A DNA stretch of 53,563 nucleotides from contig JAGKWW010000018.1 of the NCBI GenBank assembly GCA_021151665.1, forward strand, positions 1-53,563, read 5' to 3'. Positions 25,747 through 34,733 of this stretch are shown piece by piece (within the stretch, counting starts at the first letter, position 1; each line of letters starts with the position of its first letter). The position numbers were made by a program, and so were the translations under genes. The notes beneath the pieces were generated by a model, which was given only the letters and a program-made list of their open reading frames with translations, was not told where the DNA came from and ran no database searches. The DNA comes from Flavobacteriaceae bacterium (GTDB lineage Bacteria; Bacteroidota; Bacteroidia; Flavobacteriales; Flavobacteriaceae).

Positions 25747-25772
25747 CTTTAAATTCAAATCACACTAAGACT

Positions 25773-26204
25773 ATGTCAATATCAGATCTATTTGATAGCG
25801 GCTTTAAAGACAGGAACAAAGGCCACTTTTCGGCGATTGTGCGCGTGGCAATGGAAAACGGGCACCTGAGCCATGAAGAAAGGGCGTTTCTTGATAAGCT
25901 TGCCAAGCAGCTTGAAATATCTCCGGAGGAATATGAGGAGATCCTTGCTAATCCCTTCCGTTACCCAATCAATCCACCCCACCTGTATGTGCAGCGCCTG
26001 GAGCGCCTTTATGACCTTTCGCGCATGGTGTATGCCGACCATATACTGGGGCCTAAGCAAAAAGAAATCCTCACCCGCTTTGCACTTGCACTGGGCTTTA
26101 CACCCGGCAACGTACATTATATTGTAGACAAGGCACTTTCGCTACTGGTAATGGGTGTAGACTCTGATACTTTTGTATACGAAATGCAGCATATGAATAA
26201 GTAG
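25773..26204 (+). CDS. TerB family tellurite-resistance-like protein
   Basis: Small helical cytoplasmic protein of 143 residues resembling the TerB/DjlA-N domain: ENGHLSHEERAFLDKLAKQLEIS and VYADHILGPKQKEILTRFALALGF are the two pseudo-repeated helical hairpins with acidic residues proposed to bind metal. It stands alone with its own -7 box and a strong downstream terminator. Despite the family name a tellurite role is unproven and no other ter genes are nearby. Confidence 0.78.
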   Translation: MSISDLFDSGFKDRNKGHFSAIVRVAMENGHLSHEERAFLDKLAKQLEISPEEYEEILANPFRYPINPPHLYVQRLERLYDLSRMVYADHILGPKQKEILTRFALALGFTPGNVHYIVDKALSLLVMGVDSDTFVYEMQHMNK

Positions 26205-26245
26205 CGATCAGCTATCAGCTGCTGAGCGCTTAGCTACTAAGTCAA

Positions 26246-26284
26246 AAAACAAAAAGTCTCCCGAAAAAGGAGACTTTTTGTTTT
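26246..26284. terminator. Strong bidirectional rho-independent terminator
   Basis: Perfect 16-base stem (26246-26261 with 26269-26284) around the 7-base loop CGAAAAA; the core is AGTCTCC/GGAGACT flanked by A and T runs on both sides. It serves both the TerB-like gene (+) and fbp (-). Confidence 0.9.
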
Positions 26285-26287
26285 GCA

Positions 26288-26338
26288 CTAAGATTTCAAC
26301 TTCGATCTTCGACTTTAAGACTTTCGACTTTGGACTTC
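26288..26338 (-). repeat. Low-complexity AAAGTCGAA-type repeat over the fbp stop codon
   Basis: On the - strand, units such as CCAAAGTCGAAAGTC and TTAAAGTCGAAGATC follow one another across the end of fbp and into the gap. Such degenerate runs are common between flavobacterial genes as far as I know. No function is evident. Confidence 0.45.
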
Positions 26339-27343
26339 TATGCTTTTCGCCATAAACTCCTCTGCCTTAGTTACCATGTTATAGCTTCCGCAGAAGAAAG
26401 GCACGCGCTGGTGCAGCTCTGTAGGCTGTAATTCCATGATACGCGTAAAGCCATCTGAAGCTTTGCCCCCAGCCTGCTCAGCAATAAAAGCCATGGGGTT
26501 GCATTCGTACAGCAGCCTCAGCTTTCCTTTCGGCGCCTTAGAGCTTGTTGGGTAGATATAGATGCCGCCCTTGATCATATTGCGATGAATATCGCTCACC
26601 AGGCTGCCGATGTAACGCGAAGTATACGGCCTGTCTTCTTCCTCAAGCTGGCAGTATTTAATGTAATCTTTCACGCCCTGCGGAAAATGCACATAGTTGC
26701 CCTCGTTGATAGAGTATATGTTGCCGTCTTTCGGGAACTGCAGGTTGGGGTGCGAAAGGTAGAACGTACCGATTGCCGGGTTCAGCGTAAAGCCATGCAC
26801 ACCATTCCCTGTAGTATAAACAAGCATGGTCGAGGTGCCATAGATCACATAGCCTGCCGCCACCTGGTTGACACCCGGCTGCAGGAAATCTTCGGTTGTT
26901 ACCGGCGTGCCCACCTCTGTTACCCGTCGGTACACAGAAAAGATGGTTCCTACCGAAACATTCACATCGATGTTGGATGATCCGTCGAGGGGGTCTATCA
27001 GCACCACATATTTATTATTATGGCAGCCGTCGTTGCCCTGCACCGTAATGAAATCATCATTCTCTTCGGACGCGATACCACACACGATCTCGCGGTTCAC
27101 GAGCGTTTGCATAAAGACCTCATTGGCGTATACGTCCAGCTTTTGCTGGTCTTCGCCCTGTATGTTCTGTTCGCCGGCTTTGCCTACAATGTCCACAAGC
27201 CCGGCTTTGTTCACTTTATAATTTACTACTTTGGCCGCCAGGCGTATCGAGTTGATAAGCCGCGAGAGCTCGCCCGACGAATATTTAAAATCTTCCTGTT
27301 TTTCGATGATGAACTCACCGAGGGTTTTGTGTCTTTCTTCCAT
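26315..27343 (-). CDS. fbp: Class 1 fructose-1,6-bisphosphatase
   Basis: Gluconeogenic phosphatase converting fructose 1,6-bisphosphate to fructose 6-phosphate, cytoplasmic, 342 residues. The metal site is clear: SEEND and the signature IDPLDGSSNID, with the substrate loop KLRLLYECNPMAFIAEQAGG further on. The C-terminal tail (SIEVQSRKS) is encoded by a low-complexity repeat built on AAAGTCGAA that continues past the stop codon, so the last residues are probably an accident of repeat growth. Shares a bidirectional terminator with the TerB-like gene. Confidence 0.95.
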   Translation of the reverse strand: MEERHKTLGEFIIEKQEDFKYSSGELSRLINSIRLAAKVVNYKVNKAGLVDIVGKAGEQNIQGEDQQKLDVYANEVFMQTLVNREIVCGIASEENDDFITVQGNDGCHNNKYVVLIDPLDGSSNIDVNVSVGTIFSVYRRVTEVGTPVTTEDFLQPGVNQVAAGYVIYGTSTMLVYTTGNGVHGFTLNPAIGTFYLSHPNLQFPKDGNIYSINEGNYVHFPQGVKDYIKYCQLEEEDRPYTSRYIGSLVSDIHRNMIKGGIYIYPTSSKAPKGKLRLLYECNPMAFIAEQAGGKASDGFTRIMELQPTELHQRVPFFCGSYNMVTKAEEFMAKSIEVQSRKS

Positions 27344-27431
27344 TACGAAAACGATATAGTTGTATTGTGTGGCAAATATCGAAAATTTTAAGACAACAGG
27401 AAGATTTACCGTGTAAATACTTTGTAACCTT

Positions 27432-27439
27432 TATTTTTG
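27432..27439 (+). promoter_or_regulatory. -7 box TATTTTTG of the GNAT/aspartate kinase operon
   Basis: Exact TAnnTTTG, 14 bases before ATG 27454, and inside the longer open frame that begins at 27367, so it decides for the shorter start. Confidence 0.5.
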
Positions 27440-27453
27440 CAGAAACATTGTTT

Positions 27454-27927
27454 ATGACCATCCGTAAAGGAACCCCCCAGGACATGCCCGCGGTGCTCGG
27501 GCTTATTAAAGAACTGGCTCATTTTGAGAAAGAACCCGATGCTGTAGTTATAACACCAGATGACCTGTTGCGCGACGGCTTTGGCGAAACCCCGCTATTC
27601 CATACATTTGTGGCAGAGGCCGATGGAGCCATCATTGGGATGGCATTGTTCTATTACCGCTATTCGACCTGGAAAGGCAAGACCATCCACCTTGAAGACC
27701 TCATCGTAAAAGAGGCCAGCAGGGGCACCGGAGCCGGAAGTGCGTTGTACCGAGAAGTAATACGATTCGCTAAGGCCGAAGGCGTTCGGCGTGTAGAATG
27801 GGTGGTACTCAACTGGAACGAAGGAGCCATCCGCTTCTATGAAAAGTCGGGTGCTGCAATACTGCAGGACTGGCGAACGGTGCAAATGGATGAGGCCGGG
27901 ATCACGCAATTTACATTGAGTTTATAA
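27454..27927 (+). CDS. GNAT family N-acetyltransferase (diamine acetyltransferase-like)
   Basis: Cytoplasmic acetyltransferase of 157 residues. The acetyl-CoA loop is RGTGAGSAL, preceded by the LEDLIVKEASR strand and followed by VEWVVLNWNEGAIRFYEKSGA, the pattern of spermidine/spermine and thialysine acetyltransferases; the substrate remains unproven. The frame is open from 27367, but the ATG at 27454 (MTIRKGTP) matches the family start and lies 14 bases after a -7 box. An aspartate kinase gene follows after 14 bases and is probably co-transcribed. Confidence 0.88.
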   Translation: MTIRKGTPQDMPAVLGLIKELAHFEKEPDAVVITPDDLLRDGFGETPLFHTFVAEADGAIIGMALFYYRYSTWKGKTIHLEDLIVKEASRGTGAGSALYREVIRFAKAEGVRRVEWVVLNWNEGAIRFYEKSGAAILQDWRTVQMDEAGITQFTLSL

Positions 27928-27941
27928 AGACATAACAGTAT

Positions 27942-29198
27942 ATGAGGGTTTTTAAATTTGGCGGCGCATCTGTTAAAGATGCCGATGGCGTAAAGAATGT
28001 TTACAGCGTACTTGAGCAAGTAGGACACGAAGATGTGCTACTGGTGATTTCGGCCATGGGCAAGACAACCAACGCGCTTGAGGTGGTGATAAAGAACTAT
28101 GTAGATAAGTCTGCCGAATTGCAGGCCTCTGTACAGGAGGTTAAAAAATACCATATACAGATACTGCTGGACCTTTTTGAAGATGACAGCCACGAAGCCT
28201 TTAAAGCAGTAAACCGGATTTTTGCCGACCTGGAAGCGTTCCTCCGAAACAACAAGTCGCCCAACTACAATTTTGTGTACGACCAGATCGTGAGCCTTGG
28301 TGAGGTAATATCGACCACTATAGTCAGCCACTACTTCAACTATCGCGGGCTGACGAACCAATGGGTAGATGTGCGCGAGCTCATCAAGACAGACAACACC
28401 TACCGCGATGCCCTCGTAGACTGGGAGACCACGCAAAAGAACATTTCGCGCAACGTAAAGAAAAAAAGCCTGAACATCACGCAGGGCTTCCTTGGGTATG
28501 ACGACAACCATTTTACCACCACGCTCGGGCGCGAAGGATCTGACTATACCGCAGCTATCTTTGCGTATTGCCTCAATGCAGAAAGCGTGACGATTTGGAA
28601 GGATGTGCCCGGAGTACTCAACGCCGACCCACGTTATTTTGAGAATGCAGTTTTGCTCAACCAGATATCCTACCGCGAAGCTATAGAGCTCGCATTTTAC
28701 GGGGCAACGGTCATTCACCCGAAAACACTGCAGCCGCTGCAACGCAAAGAGATTCCGCTTTATGTAAAATCGTTTGTAAACCCATTACTGCCGGGAACCT
28801 GTGTAAGCAAGGGTGCCGACCTGGAGCCCCAAACCGCATGCTTTATCGTGAAGAAAGGGCAACTGTTGCTATCGCTTTCATCGCTTGACTTCTCCTTTAT
28901 CATGGAGGAGAATATCAGCGAGATATTTGCGTTGCTCCATAAATATCGCATTAAAGTAAGCCTGATACAGAACTCTGCTATCAGCTTCTCGGTATGCGTA
29001 GAAGATAAGTTTGGTAATTTCGGCGAACTCAAAGCTGTGCTTTCCAAGAAATTCAAAGTGACTTATAACGAGAATGTTTCTCTATACACAATTCGCCACT
29101 TTAATGAAAAGTCGGAGGATGCCGTATCGAAAAACAAAGAGGTACTGGTAAAGCAGATCAGCAGGGAAACGCTTCAGCTGGTAACGCGGGAGATGTAG
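27942..29198 (+). CDS. Aspartate kinase
   Basis: Catalyses ATP-dependent phosphorylation of aspartate, the first step to lysine, threonine and methionine. Monofunctional, 418 residues. The N-terminal motif is KFGGASV (4-10), with Ala where most kinases have Thr (KFGGTS); this variant fits Bacteroidetes homologues as I know them. TTLGREGSDYTAA is the second active-site block. A divergent ACT-like region follows at about 300-400 (LSLSSLDFSFIMEENISEIF), so feedback control is possible. Second gene of an operon with the GNAT gene; converges on the next gene with only 10 bases between. Confidence 0.9.
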   Translation: MRVFKFGGASVKDADGVKNVYSVLEQVGHEDVLLVISAMGKTTNALEVVIKNYVDKSAELQASVQEVKKYHIQILLDLFEDDSHEAFKAVNRIFADLEAFLRNNKSPNYNFVYDQIVSLGEVISTTIVSHYFNYRGLTNQWVDVRELIKTDNTYRDALVDWETTQKNISRNVKKKSLNITQGFLGYDDNHFTTTLGREGSDYTAAIFAYCLNAESVTIWKDVPGVLNADPRYFENAVLLNQISYREAIELAFYGATVIHPKTLQPLQRKEIPLYVKSFVNPLLPGTCVSKGADLEPQTACFIVKKGQLLLSLSSLDFSFIMEENISEIFALLHKYRIKVSLIQNSAISFSVCVEDKFGNFGELKAVLSKKFKVTYNENVSLYTIRHFNEKSEDAVSKNKEVLVKQISRETLQLVTREM

Positions 29199-29208
29199 GG
29201 AGAATAAC

Positions 29209-29799
29209 TTAGTTATTTTCGTGTTCAATTTTCTTTCGTTCTTCTTCCGCCTTTTGCTGAAGCAGTTCGTTTTCCGGATTTTCGGCAGCAACCTCTGCGG
29301 CTTTAATATAATCCGGGTATTGCCTGTACCTGATCTTTAAAAAGGTATTGAAGGGAAGCATATAACACACAACACCAAGGGTTACGAAAACTGCTGCCCG
29401 GATAAAAATACGCTTTGCAAAAAGCGAGCCCGACACCGCCATCCGGATTCCGGTTATTATTGCAGCAACGGTCACAAACATTGAAGGCAACAAGAGCATT
29501 ACAGATGCCCCCGGCCACATCATTATTTTAAATAGTATGCCAAATACCAGAAGTGAGAGCATAATGCCAAACCCTATAGCTCCTATAATTTTTACGGCCT
29601 GCACATCCTTATATGATGACTTCTTAAAAATAGCGCGACCGCCAATATTGTTGAACAGGGCGAAACCCAGCCAGAAATAGAGTAACGACAAGCCGAGCAT
29701 TGCGAACACGGTAAGCGCCGTACTGCCCGGAATTGGAATAAGGTAAAGAAGGATACCCGTAAGGGATAATGCGGCAAGAGCTAATTCAGTTTTTTTCAT
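29209..29799 (-). CDS. Multi-spanning membrane protein with GldL-like FKIMMWPGA motif, unknown
   Basis: Membrane protein of 196 residues with about five hydrophobic segments and a charged C-terminal tail (QKAEEERKKIEHENN) probably in the cytoplasm. The sequence GILFKIMMWPGASVM resembles the helix motif FKI-x-HWPGA seen in GldL, the gliding/type IX secretion motor protein, and in other Bacteroidetes membrane proteins. No other gld gene is nearby, so a motor role should not be assumed. Function unknown. Confidence 0.65.
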   Translation of the reverse strand: MKKTELALAALSLTGILLYLIPIPGSTALTVFAMLGLSLLYFWLGFALFNNIGGRAIFKKSSYKDVQAVKIIGAIGFGIMLSLLVFGILFKIMMWPGASVMLLLPSMFVTVAAIITGIRMAVSGSLFAKRIFIRAAVFVTLGVVCYMLPFNTFLKIRYRQYPDYIKAAEVAAENPENELLQQKAEEERKKIEHENN

Positions 29800-29893
29800 G
29801 TTAGGGAATACGGGTATTCGGTATCTTCTGCTTTAATTGCGAAATAACCTTATTTACATTTTTCTTTACGATGGATTCAGTCTTCAGCCTGCT

Positions 29894-29913
29894 AAGATAT
29901 TTCAAAATATCTT
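29894..29913. repeat. Inverted repeat in the divergent gap
   Basis: AAGATATTT-CA-AAATATCTT, perfect 9-base arms, in the 253-base gap between the - strand membrane protein and the + strand surface protein genes. Possible operator; AT-rich, so chance is not excluded. Confidence 0.35.
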
Positions 29914-30021
29914 TCCTGCGTGAAGGCACTTAACTATTAAGCGTCCGAAGATTTTACTGATTTACATTTTTCATTGAGTAACCGCAAACCTGAACCGAAA
30001 ACTTATTTATCTCAAATACAC

Positions 30022-30029
30022 TACTTTTG
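30022..30029 (+). promoter_or_regulatory. -7 box TACTTTTG of the large surface protein gene
   Basis: Exact TAnnTTTG, 23 bases before ATG 30053. Confidence 0.45.
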
Positions 30030-30052
30030 CGGTTTTGTAGTTATAGTACCGT

Positions 30053-33000
30053 ATGCGTCTACCGGGTATCCTGCTGTGTTTTTTATGCTGTTTTTCCGCG
30101 CTTTACGGCCAGGAAATACCCACGCCCTATAAAAACCGCAGAATCGTTCCCGGCCGTGATACCATCCGCATAGACAGTGTCAGTATCAACAAAAGCTTTT
30201 TTAAGATTCAGGATCGCGATGGCAAAGAGATCGACTCCTCTTTTTATAAAGTCGATTTTTCGCGTGGCATGCTTGTTTTTCGCAATGGCTACACAGCAAC
30301 CGACACGCTTACCGTTCGCTACTTAGCCTTTCCTGATTTCCTCACCAAAGAATACAGTATTTACGACAGCCGCCGTGTAGTTTCCAATAACTCGGGCACC
30401 GAAAACCGCTTTGCAATTAAGCGCGATGCAGTCAGTACATTCCGACCTTTCGAAGGGCTTACCACATCAGGCAGCATTACCCGCGGGATAACGGTAGGGA
30501 ACAACCAGGACGCCGTGGTCAATTCCAACCTCGACCTCCAGATCACCGGAAAATTATCCGATAAAGTCAGCCTGCGCGCCTCAATACAGGACAGCAATAT
30601 CCCATTGCAGGAAGGCGGCTACTCGCAGCGGCTCGACGAATTCGACCAGATATTCATAGAACTGTTCAGTAATAACTGGAGCATCCGGGCGGGCGACCTC
30701 TTCCTGGAAAACCGGCAATCGCGTTTCCTCAACTTCAGCAAAAAGGTCCAGGGATTATCAACAACATTCTCGTTCGGGAAGCCGGAGGCTAAAACTACTG
30801 TTTTTACCGCGGCGGCATTAGTACGCGGGCAATATGCGCGAAGCACGTTTACCGGGCAGGAAGGCAACCAGGGACCTTATAAGCTGCGGGGCCCCAATAA
30901 CGAATTATACGTGCTGGTTATCTCGGGCTCAGAGCGTGTGTATGTAAACGGCGTATTGCTGGAGCGCGGCGAGAATAACGACTACATTATCGATTACAAT
31001 GCCGGCGAGATCATCTTTACTTCACTATTCCCCATCACGTCCGAAATGCGCATCAATGTAGAGTACCAATATAGTGAGCGCAGCTATAGCCGTTTTGTTA
31101 CCTACGGTGGCGTTACGCACCAAAATGAAGGGTGGAGTATTGGCGGATATGTATATTCTGAGAACGACATCAAGAACCAACCTTTGCAGCAAAATCTATC
31201 TACAGAGCAGGTTTCTGTATTGCAACAGGCGGGCGATGATACGTCACTAATGACAGCGCCTTCGGCCTACCTTGATACCTATTCGGAAAATAAAGTACTT
31301 TACCGTAAGGTCACTATTGATGGAGTAGAGGTATTTGAGCAGTCTAATGACACCAGTGCCGACCTGTACAACGTGCGCTTCAGTCTGGTAGGCAATAACC
31401 AGGGTAATTACATCCTTGTCAATGCGGCTGCCGTGGGCAAGATCTACCAATACGTGGCGCCTCTAAACGGGATTCCGCAGGGTAATTATGAGCCGATTAT
31501 CCGCCTTACCCCACCGACTAAAATACAGATAGCCACCGTGATGGGGAAATACAATCCGGGTGAAAAAACGAATGTAGACTTCGAGGCCGGTATCAGCAAT
31601 AATGACCTCAACCTTTTTTCGCCGATAGGTGATGCGAACAATAAAGGTTTTGCAGGGAAGATCAATGCAAAGCAACGGCTCTATACTGGCAAATGGGAAA
31701 TTGACGGATTTGCAAACTACCAATTCATCAACCGTGATTTCCGGACTATTGAGCGTCTTTTCAATATCGAATTCAGCCGCGACTGGAACCTTACCGATGT
31801 GAGCACGACAGCCGGAAACCAGAGTTATCTTGTAACGGGCACTACTTTCCGCCTGCCCAAAAGGGGCGAAGTAAACTACCAATTGGAAAAGCTCGATTTT
31901 TCACACGCTTTCACAGGGCTTCGCCATGTAGTGGACGGGCGTCTTAATTTTGATAACAAGCTGGTAGTTCAAAACCGCGGCAGCTGGCTCAACAGCAACA
32001 GCACCTACTCCGATTCTAAATTTATTCGCAATGAAGCGCTTGGCAAATACCATTTCGGAAAGAACTGGGTGGGCGGCTCGCTGCGCCTTGAAAATAACCG
32101 CGAGCGCCTGAAAAGTACGGGCCAACTCACCAACCTCAGCCAGAGCTTTACAGAATATGGGGCTTTTGTGGGCCGCGGCGACAGTACAAAAGTATATATG
32201 GAACTCGGCTACCTGCAGCGTACCAACGACAGCCTTGTTTCGGGCATGCTGCAAAAGGTAAATACCTCGCATTCCTATTACCTGAAATCGCGCCTCGTGA
32301 AAACCGAGAAGAGCGACCTCAGCCTTTTTGTGAATTACCGTAACCTTGATTTTACCGACCCTGCCGTTCAGGATGAACCTTCACTCAATTCGAGGCTTAT
32401 GTATACCGACCGCTACTGGGATCAGCTTGTGCAGGTAACCACGGCCTATGAAAACACTTCGGGCACCATCGCGCAGCAGGAGTTTACGTATCTTGAGGTA
32501 GAAGCCGGGCGCGGAGTATATACCTGGAATGACTATAACGGCAACGGAATACAGGAACTTCAGGAATTTGAAGTGGCCCCCTACCCCGACCTGGCAAAAT
32601 ATGTACGTGTGTACCTACCGAGCCAGGTGTTTGTGCGCACGCACCAAAATCGTTTTTCGCAATCGCTCACCCTTAACGGCCAACAATGGCAAAACAATCA
32701 GGGATTTTTAAAAACATTATCGCATTTCTACAATCAGTCGGCTTACCTTATCGAACGGAAAATAGCACGAAACGGCGGCAACTTCGACCTGAATCCTTTC
32801 TCCGGAACAGAGGACAATTTGCTCGGCTTAAATACCAATTTCCGGAATAGCCTTTTTTATAACCGCGGCAAGCAGGATCATTCGGTTACCTATACCTATA
32901 TAAAAAACCGCTCGCGCAGTTTGCTCAATGTCGGCGGACAGGAGAATGGCAACAGTACACACCAATTGCAATATGCGCACCTTGTTCAGAAGACCTGGCT

Positions 33001-33472
33001 TTTTGCCGGAAATGCACAAACCCTTCGATCGAGTGCCTATTCAGAAAATTATGGCAGTCGCAACTACAAGATTTCCGGATATCTTGCCGGGCCAAAGGTG
33101 TCGTACATCTTTTCGCGAAATGCCAGTTGGGATATATTCTACGAATTCAGGAAAAAAGAGAATACCATTGGCGAACTTGAAGAACTGGGCCAGCAGCGGT
33201 TGGGTACCTCGTTTAGTTACGCCTCAGAAAAAGGCTTTACTACCAATGGCGAATTCTCGTTATACAAAAATGATTTCCAGGGGAATGCACTTAGTCCCGC
33301 TGCCTACCAGATGCTGGAAGGGCTGCTGCCGGGCCAGAACCTCACCTGGCGTCTGCTCCTGCAAAAGAACCTTACCCAATTCCTCGATGTAAACATCAAT
33401 TACCAGGGGCGTAAAAGCGAAACAAGCAAAACCATACACACGGGCAGCGTACAGCTCAGGGCGTATTTTTAA
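30053..33472 (+). CDS. Large uncharacterised exported protein, probable outer-membrane beta-barrel (1139 aa)
   Basis: I do not recognise a named family. A Sec signal peptide (about 1-20, ending YGQ) is followed by an N-terminal beta domain (VDFSRGMLVFRNGY, then SGSITRGITVGNNQDAVVNSNLDLQITGKLSDKV in pieces) that loosely recalls segments of SprA-like outer-membrane proteins. From about residue 500 on it consists of alternating aromatic and polar strands rich in Asn, Tyr and Arg, ending in VQLRAYF with a terminal Phe; this fits a large barrel inserted by the BAM machinery. There is no type IX sorting domain. A TPR protein gene follows after 27 bases but has its own -7 box. Surface localisation is inference. 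Confidence 0.7.
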   Translation: MRLPGILLCFLCCFSALYGQEIPTPYKNRRIVPGRDTIRIDSVSINKSFFKIQDRDGKEIDSSFYKVDFSRGMLVFRNGYTATDTLTVRYLAFPDFLTKEYSIYDSRRVVSNNSGTENRFAIKRDAVSTFRPFEGLTTSGSITRGITVGNNQDAVVNSNLDLQITGKLSDKVSLRASIQDSNIPLQEGGYSQRLDEFDQIFIELFSNNWSIRAGDLFLENRQSRFLNFSKKVQGLSTTFSFGKPEAKTTVFTAAALVRGQYARSTFTGQEGNQGPYKLRGPNNELYVLVISGSERVYVNGVLLERGENNDYIIDYNAGEIIFTSLFPITSEMRINVEYQYSERSYSRFVTYGGVTHQNEGWSIGGYVYSENDIKNQPLQQNLSTEQVSVLQQAGDDTSLMTAPSAYLDTYSENKVLYRKVTIDGVEVFEQSNDTSADLYNVRFSLVGNNQGNYILVNAAAVGKIYQYVAPLNGIPQGNYEPIIRLTPPTKIQIATVMGKYNPGEKTNVDFEAGISNNDLNLFSPIGDANNKGFAGKINAKQRLYTGKWEIDGFANYQFINRDFRTIERLFNIEFSRDWNLTDVSTTAGNQSYLVTGTTFRLPKRGEVNYQLEKLDFSHAFTGLRHVVDGRLNFDNKLVVQNRGSWLNSNSTYSDSKFIRNEALGKYHFGKNWVGGSLRLENNRERLKSTGQLTNLSQSFTEYGAFVGRGDSTKVYMELGYLQRTNDSLVSGMLQKVNTSHSYYLKSRLVKTEKSDLSLFVNYRNLDFTDPAVQDEPSLNSRLMYTDRYWDQLVQVTTAYENTSGTIAQQEFTYLEVEAGRGVYTWNDYNGNGIQELQEFEVAPYPDLAKYVRVYLPSQVFVRTHQNRFSQSLTLNGQQWQNNQGFLKTLSHFYNQSAYLIERKIARNGGNFDLNPFSGTEDNLLGLNTNFRNSLFYNRGKQDHSVTYTYIKNRSRSLLNVGGQENGNSTHQLQYAHLVQKTWLFAGNAQTLRSSAYSENYGSRNYKISGYLAGPKVSYIFSRNASWDIFYEFRKKENTIGELEELGQQRLGTSFSYASEKGFTTNGEFSLYKNDFQGNALSPAAYQMLEGLLPGQNLTWRLLLQKNLTQFLDVNINYQGRKSETSKTIHTGSVQLRAYF

Positions 33473-33476
33473 TTTG

Positions 33477-33484
33477 TACATTTG
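33477..33484 (+). promoter_or_regulatory. -7 box TACATTTG of the TPR gene
   Basis: Exact TAnnTTTG beginning 5 bases after the upstream stop codon and 15 bases before ATG 33500. Confidence 0.45.
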
Positions 33485-33499
33485 ACATAAACCAACACG

Positions 33500-34081
33500 A
33501 TGAAAAATATACTGATCCTTTTGATGGCCCTTTCGGCCACTGCTGTTTTCGCACAAGCTGAAAAGCAGGATTTCCCTAAAAAATACTTTCGCGATATTGC
33601 AAAGTTCAATAAGGCCAACGATTCTACCAAGGCTGAATTCTATTACAAACGCGGAGGAATCCGTCAGGATTATAGTGATAACATTGCTTCGGTAAAAGAT
33701 TATGACAAAGCATTGGAGATGCATTATCCTGACCCCGTGAAAGTGCTTTATAATAAAGGAATGGTAGTAATGGATCTTGATCGTTACGAAGATGCCATCC
33801 GTTTGTTTACCGATGCAATAGCACTCGATCCGGAAAAATCATACGCTTATAACAACCGCGGAATCTGCAAGTACCATTTAAATGACTATGATGGGGCGTT
33901 GTCAGACTATAATATAGCTTTAAAAATTAATCCCGAAGACGGGCTGGTTTACAATAACATTGGCGTCATTTATGCAAAAACAAGCCGTATTGAAGAAGGC
34001 TGTAAATACCTGCGTAAGGCATACGAGCTTGGCGATAAAGCGGCCATGAAGAACATTAAAAAGTATTGCGAAGCTAATTAA
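33500..34081 (+). CDS. Exported tetratricopeptide repeat protein
   Basis: 193 residues with a signal peptide (about 1-19, ending VFAQ) and at least three TPR units, e.g. KVLYNKGMVVMDLDRYEDAIRLF, YAYNNRGICKYHLNDYDGALSDYN and LVYNNIGVIYAKTSRIEEGCKYL, each ending near a Pro. TPRs act as protein-binding scaffolds, here periplasmic. Position after the large surface protein makes a partnership possible. Its stop overlaps the convergent gene by 8 bases. Confidence 0.85.
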   Translation: MKNILILLMALSATAVFAQAEKQDFPKKYFRDIAKFNKANDSTKAEFYYKRGGIRQDYSDNIASVKDYDKALEMHYPDPVKVLYNKGMVVMDLDRYEDAIRLFTDAIALDPEKSYAYNNRGICKYHLNDYDGALSDYNIALKINPEDGLVYNNIGVIYAKTSRIEEGCKYLRKAYELGDKAAMKNIKKYCEAN

Positions 34082-34568
34082 ATGCAGCTTTTTCTTTTTC
34101 GGTAAATGCATCCGACTGAACTACATACGCCTTCGCGAAGGCCTTTAAGTCCGGAGACTGCTTAGCATAGTTGGCCACAAGGAATGCCTTATCTTTCTTG
34201 ATAGCCGAGGTATATCCTGTTATCCACGGCACATTGTCCTGGATATTCAGGCGGATAAGCCGGGCTTCAAAATCGGCCGGCGCCTTTGCAATAGTGGCAT
34301 CCAGCAACTCCGTACCGCGGTTAAAGAGCTTCGCTTTGGCAAAAAGTCCACTTTCATACCGCGCCTTTAAAACTATCGAGGCCGCTTTATAAGCAACGAT
34401 CGTACTGTTAGGATGCGAATCTTCAACGGTTTCCAGCCTCGAATAAAACTTTCCGGCGCCCACCTCTGAGGTCGCTGCATTGACGTACGACTCCCTGATG
34501 CCGGACATCTCATACCGGGCAGTAATAATAAACATAGTAGCGGTCAAGGCAATTAACTTCAAACCCAT
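34074..34568 (-). CDS. Small exported helical protein, unknown
   Basis: About 164 residues from the ATG at 34568 (MGLKLIAL), which starts directly with a hydrophobic signal; the open frame extends to 34616 but those residues lack meaning. The rest is predicted helical with spaced Ala and Leu (VAYKAASIVLKARYESG, NRGTELLDATIAKAPADFEARLIRLNIQ), suggesting a TPR-like solenoid without a clean match. Overlaps the TPR gene tail to tail by 8 bases. Function unknown. Confidence 0.6.
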   Translation of the reverse strand: MGLKLIALTATMFIITARYEMSGIRESYVNAATSEVGAGKFYSRLETVEDSHPNSTIVAYKAASIVLKARYESGLFAKAKLFNRGTELLDATIAKAPADFEARLIRLNIQDNVPWITGYTSAIKKDKAFLVANYAKQSPDLKAFAKAYVVQSDAFTEKEKAAFN

Positions 34569-34682
34569 ACTGTTAAAATAAATCTTTAGGGTGCAAATAT
34601 GCAAAAACACTGCCACTTTTTTGCAAAATTTTAGCGAGTGTTGAAGTACAAATAATTTAACAGCCCCCGCTCTTTTCTTTTA

Positions 34683-34723
34683 AATTAATCTTATACATTT
34701 GCGCTTATTTAGATTAATTAAAA
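34683..34723 (+). promoter_or_regulatory. hmuT promoter and candidate haem/iron operator
   Basis: A -7 box TACATTTG (34694-34701) lies inside an inverted pair AATTAATCT (34683-34691) and AGATTAATT (34711-34719). Just downstream, TTAGATTAATTAAAA (34709-34723) matches the operator-like palindrome TTAGACTAATTCTAA before the TonB receptor gene at 12 of 15 positions. Both sit at the expected transcription start. I infer a common repressor, perhaps iron- or haem-sensing. Confidence 0.5.
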
Positions 34724-34733
34724 ACAACAACTA

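Noticed and set aside
25773..26204. Tellurite-resistance operon
   Set aside because: Only a TerB-like gene is present, without terA, terC, terD or terZ, so no resistance system can be claimed.
26288..26338. CRISPR-like short repeat
   Set aside because: Units are degenerate and contiguous with no spacers and no cas gene.
28038..28742. 234-residue open frame antisense to aspartate kinase
   Set aside because: Shadow frame; the + strand is the conserved gene.
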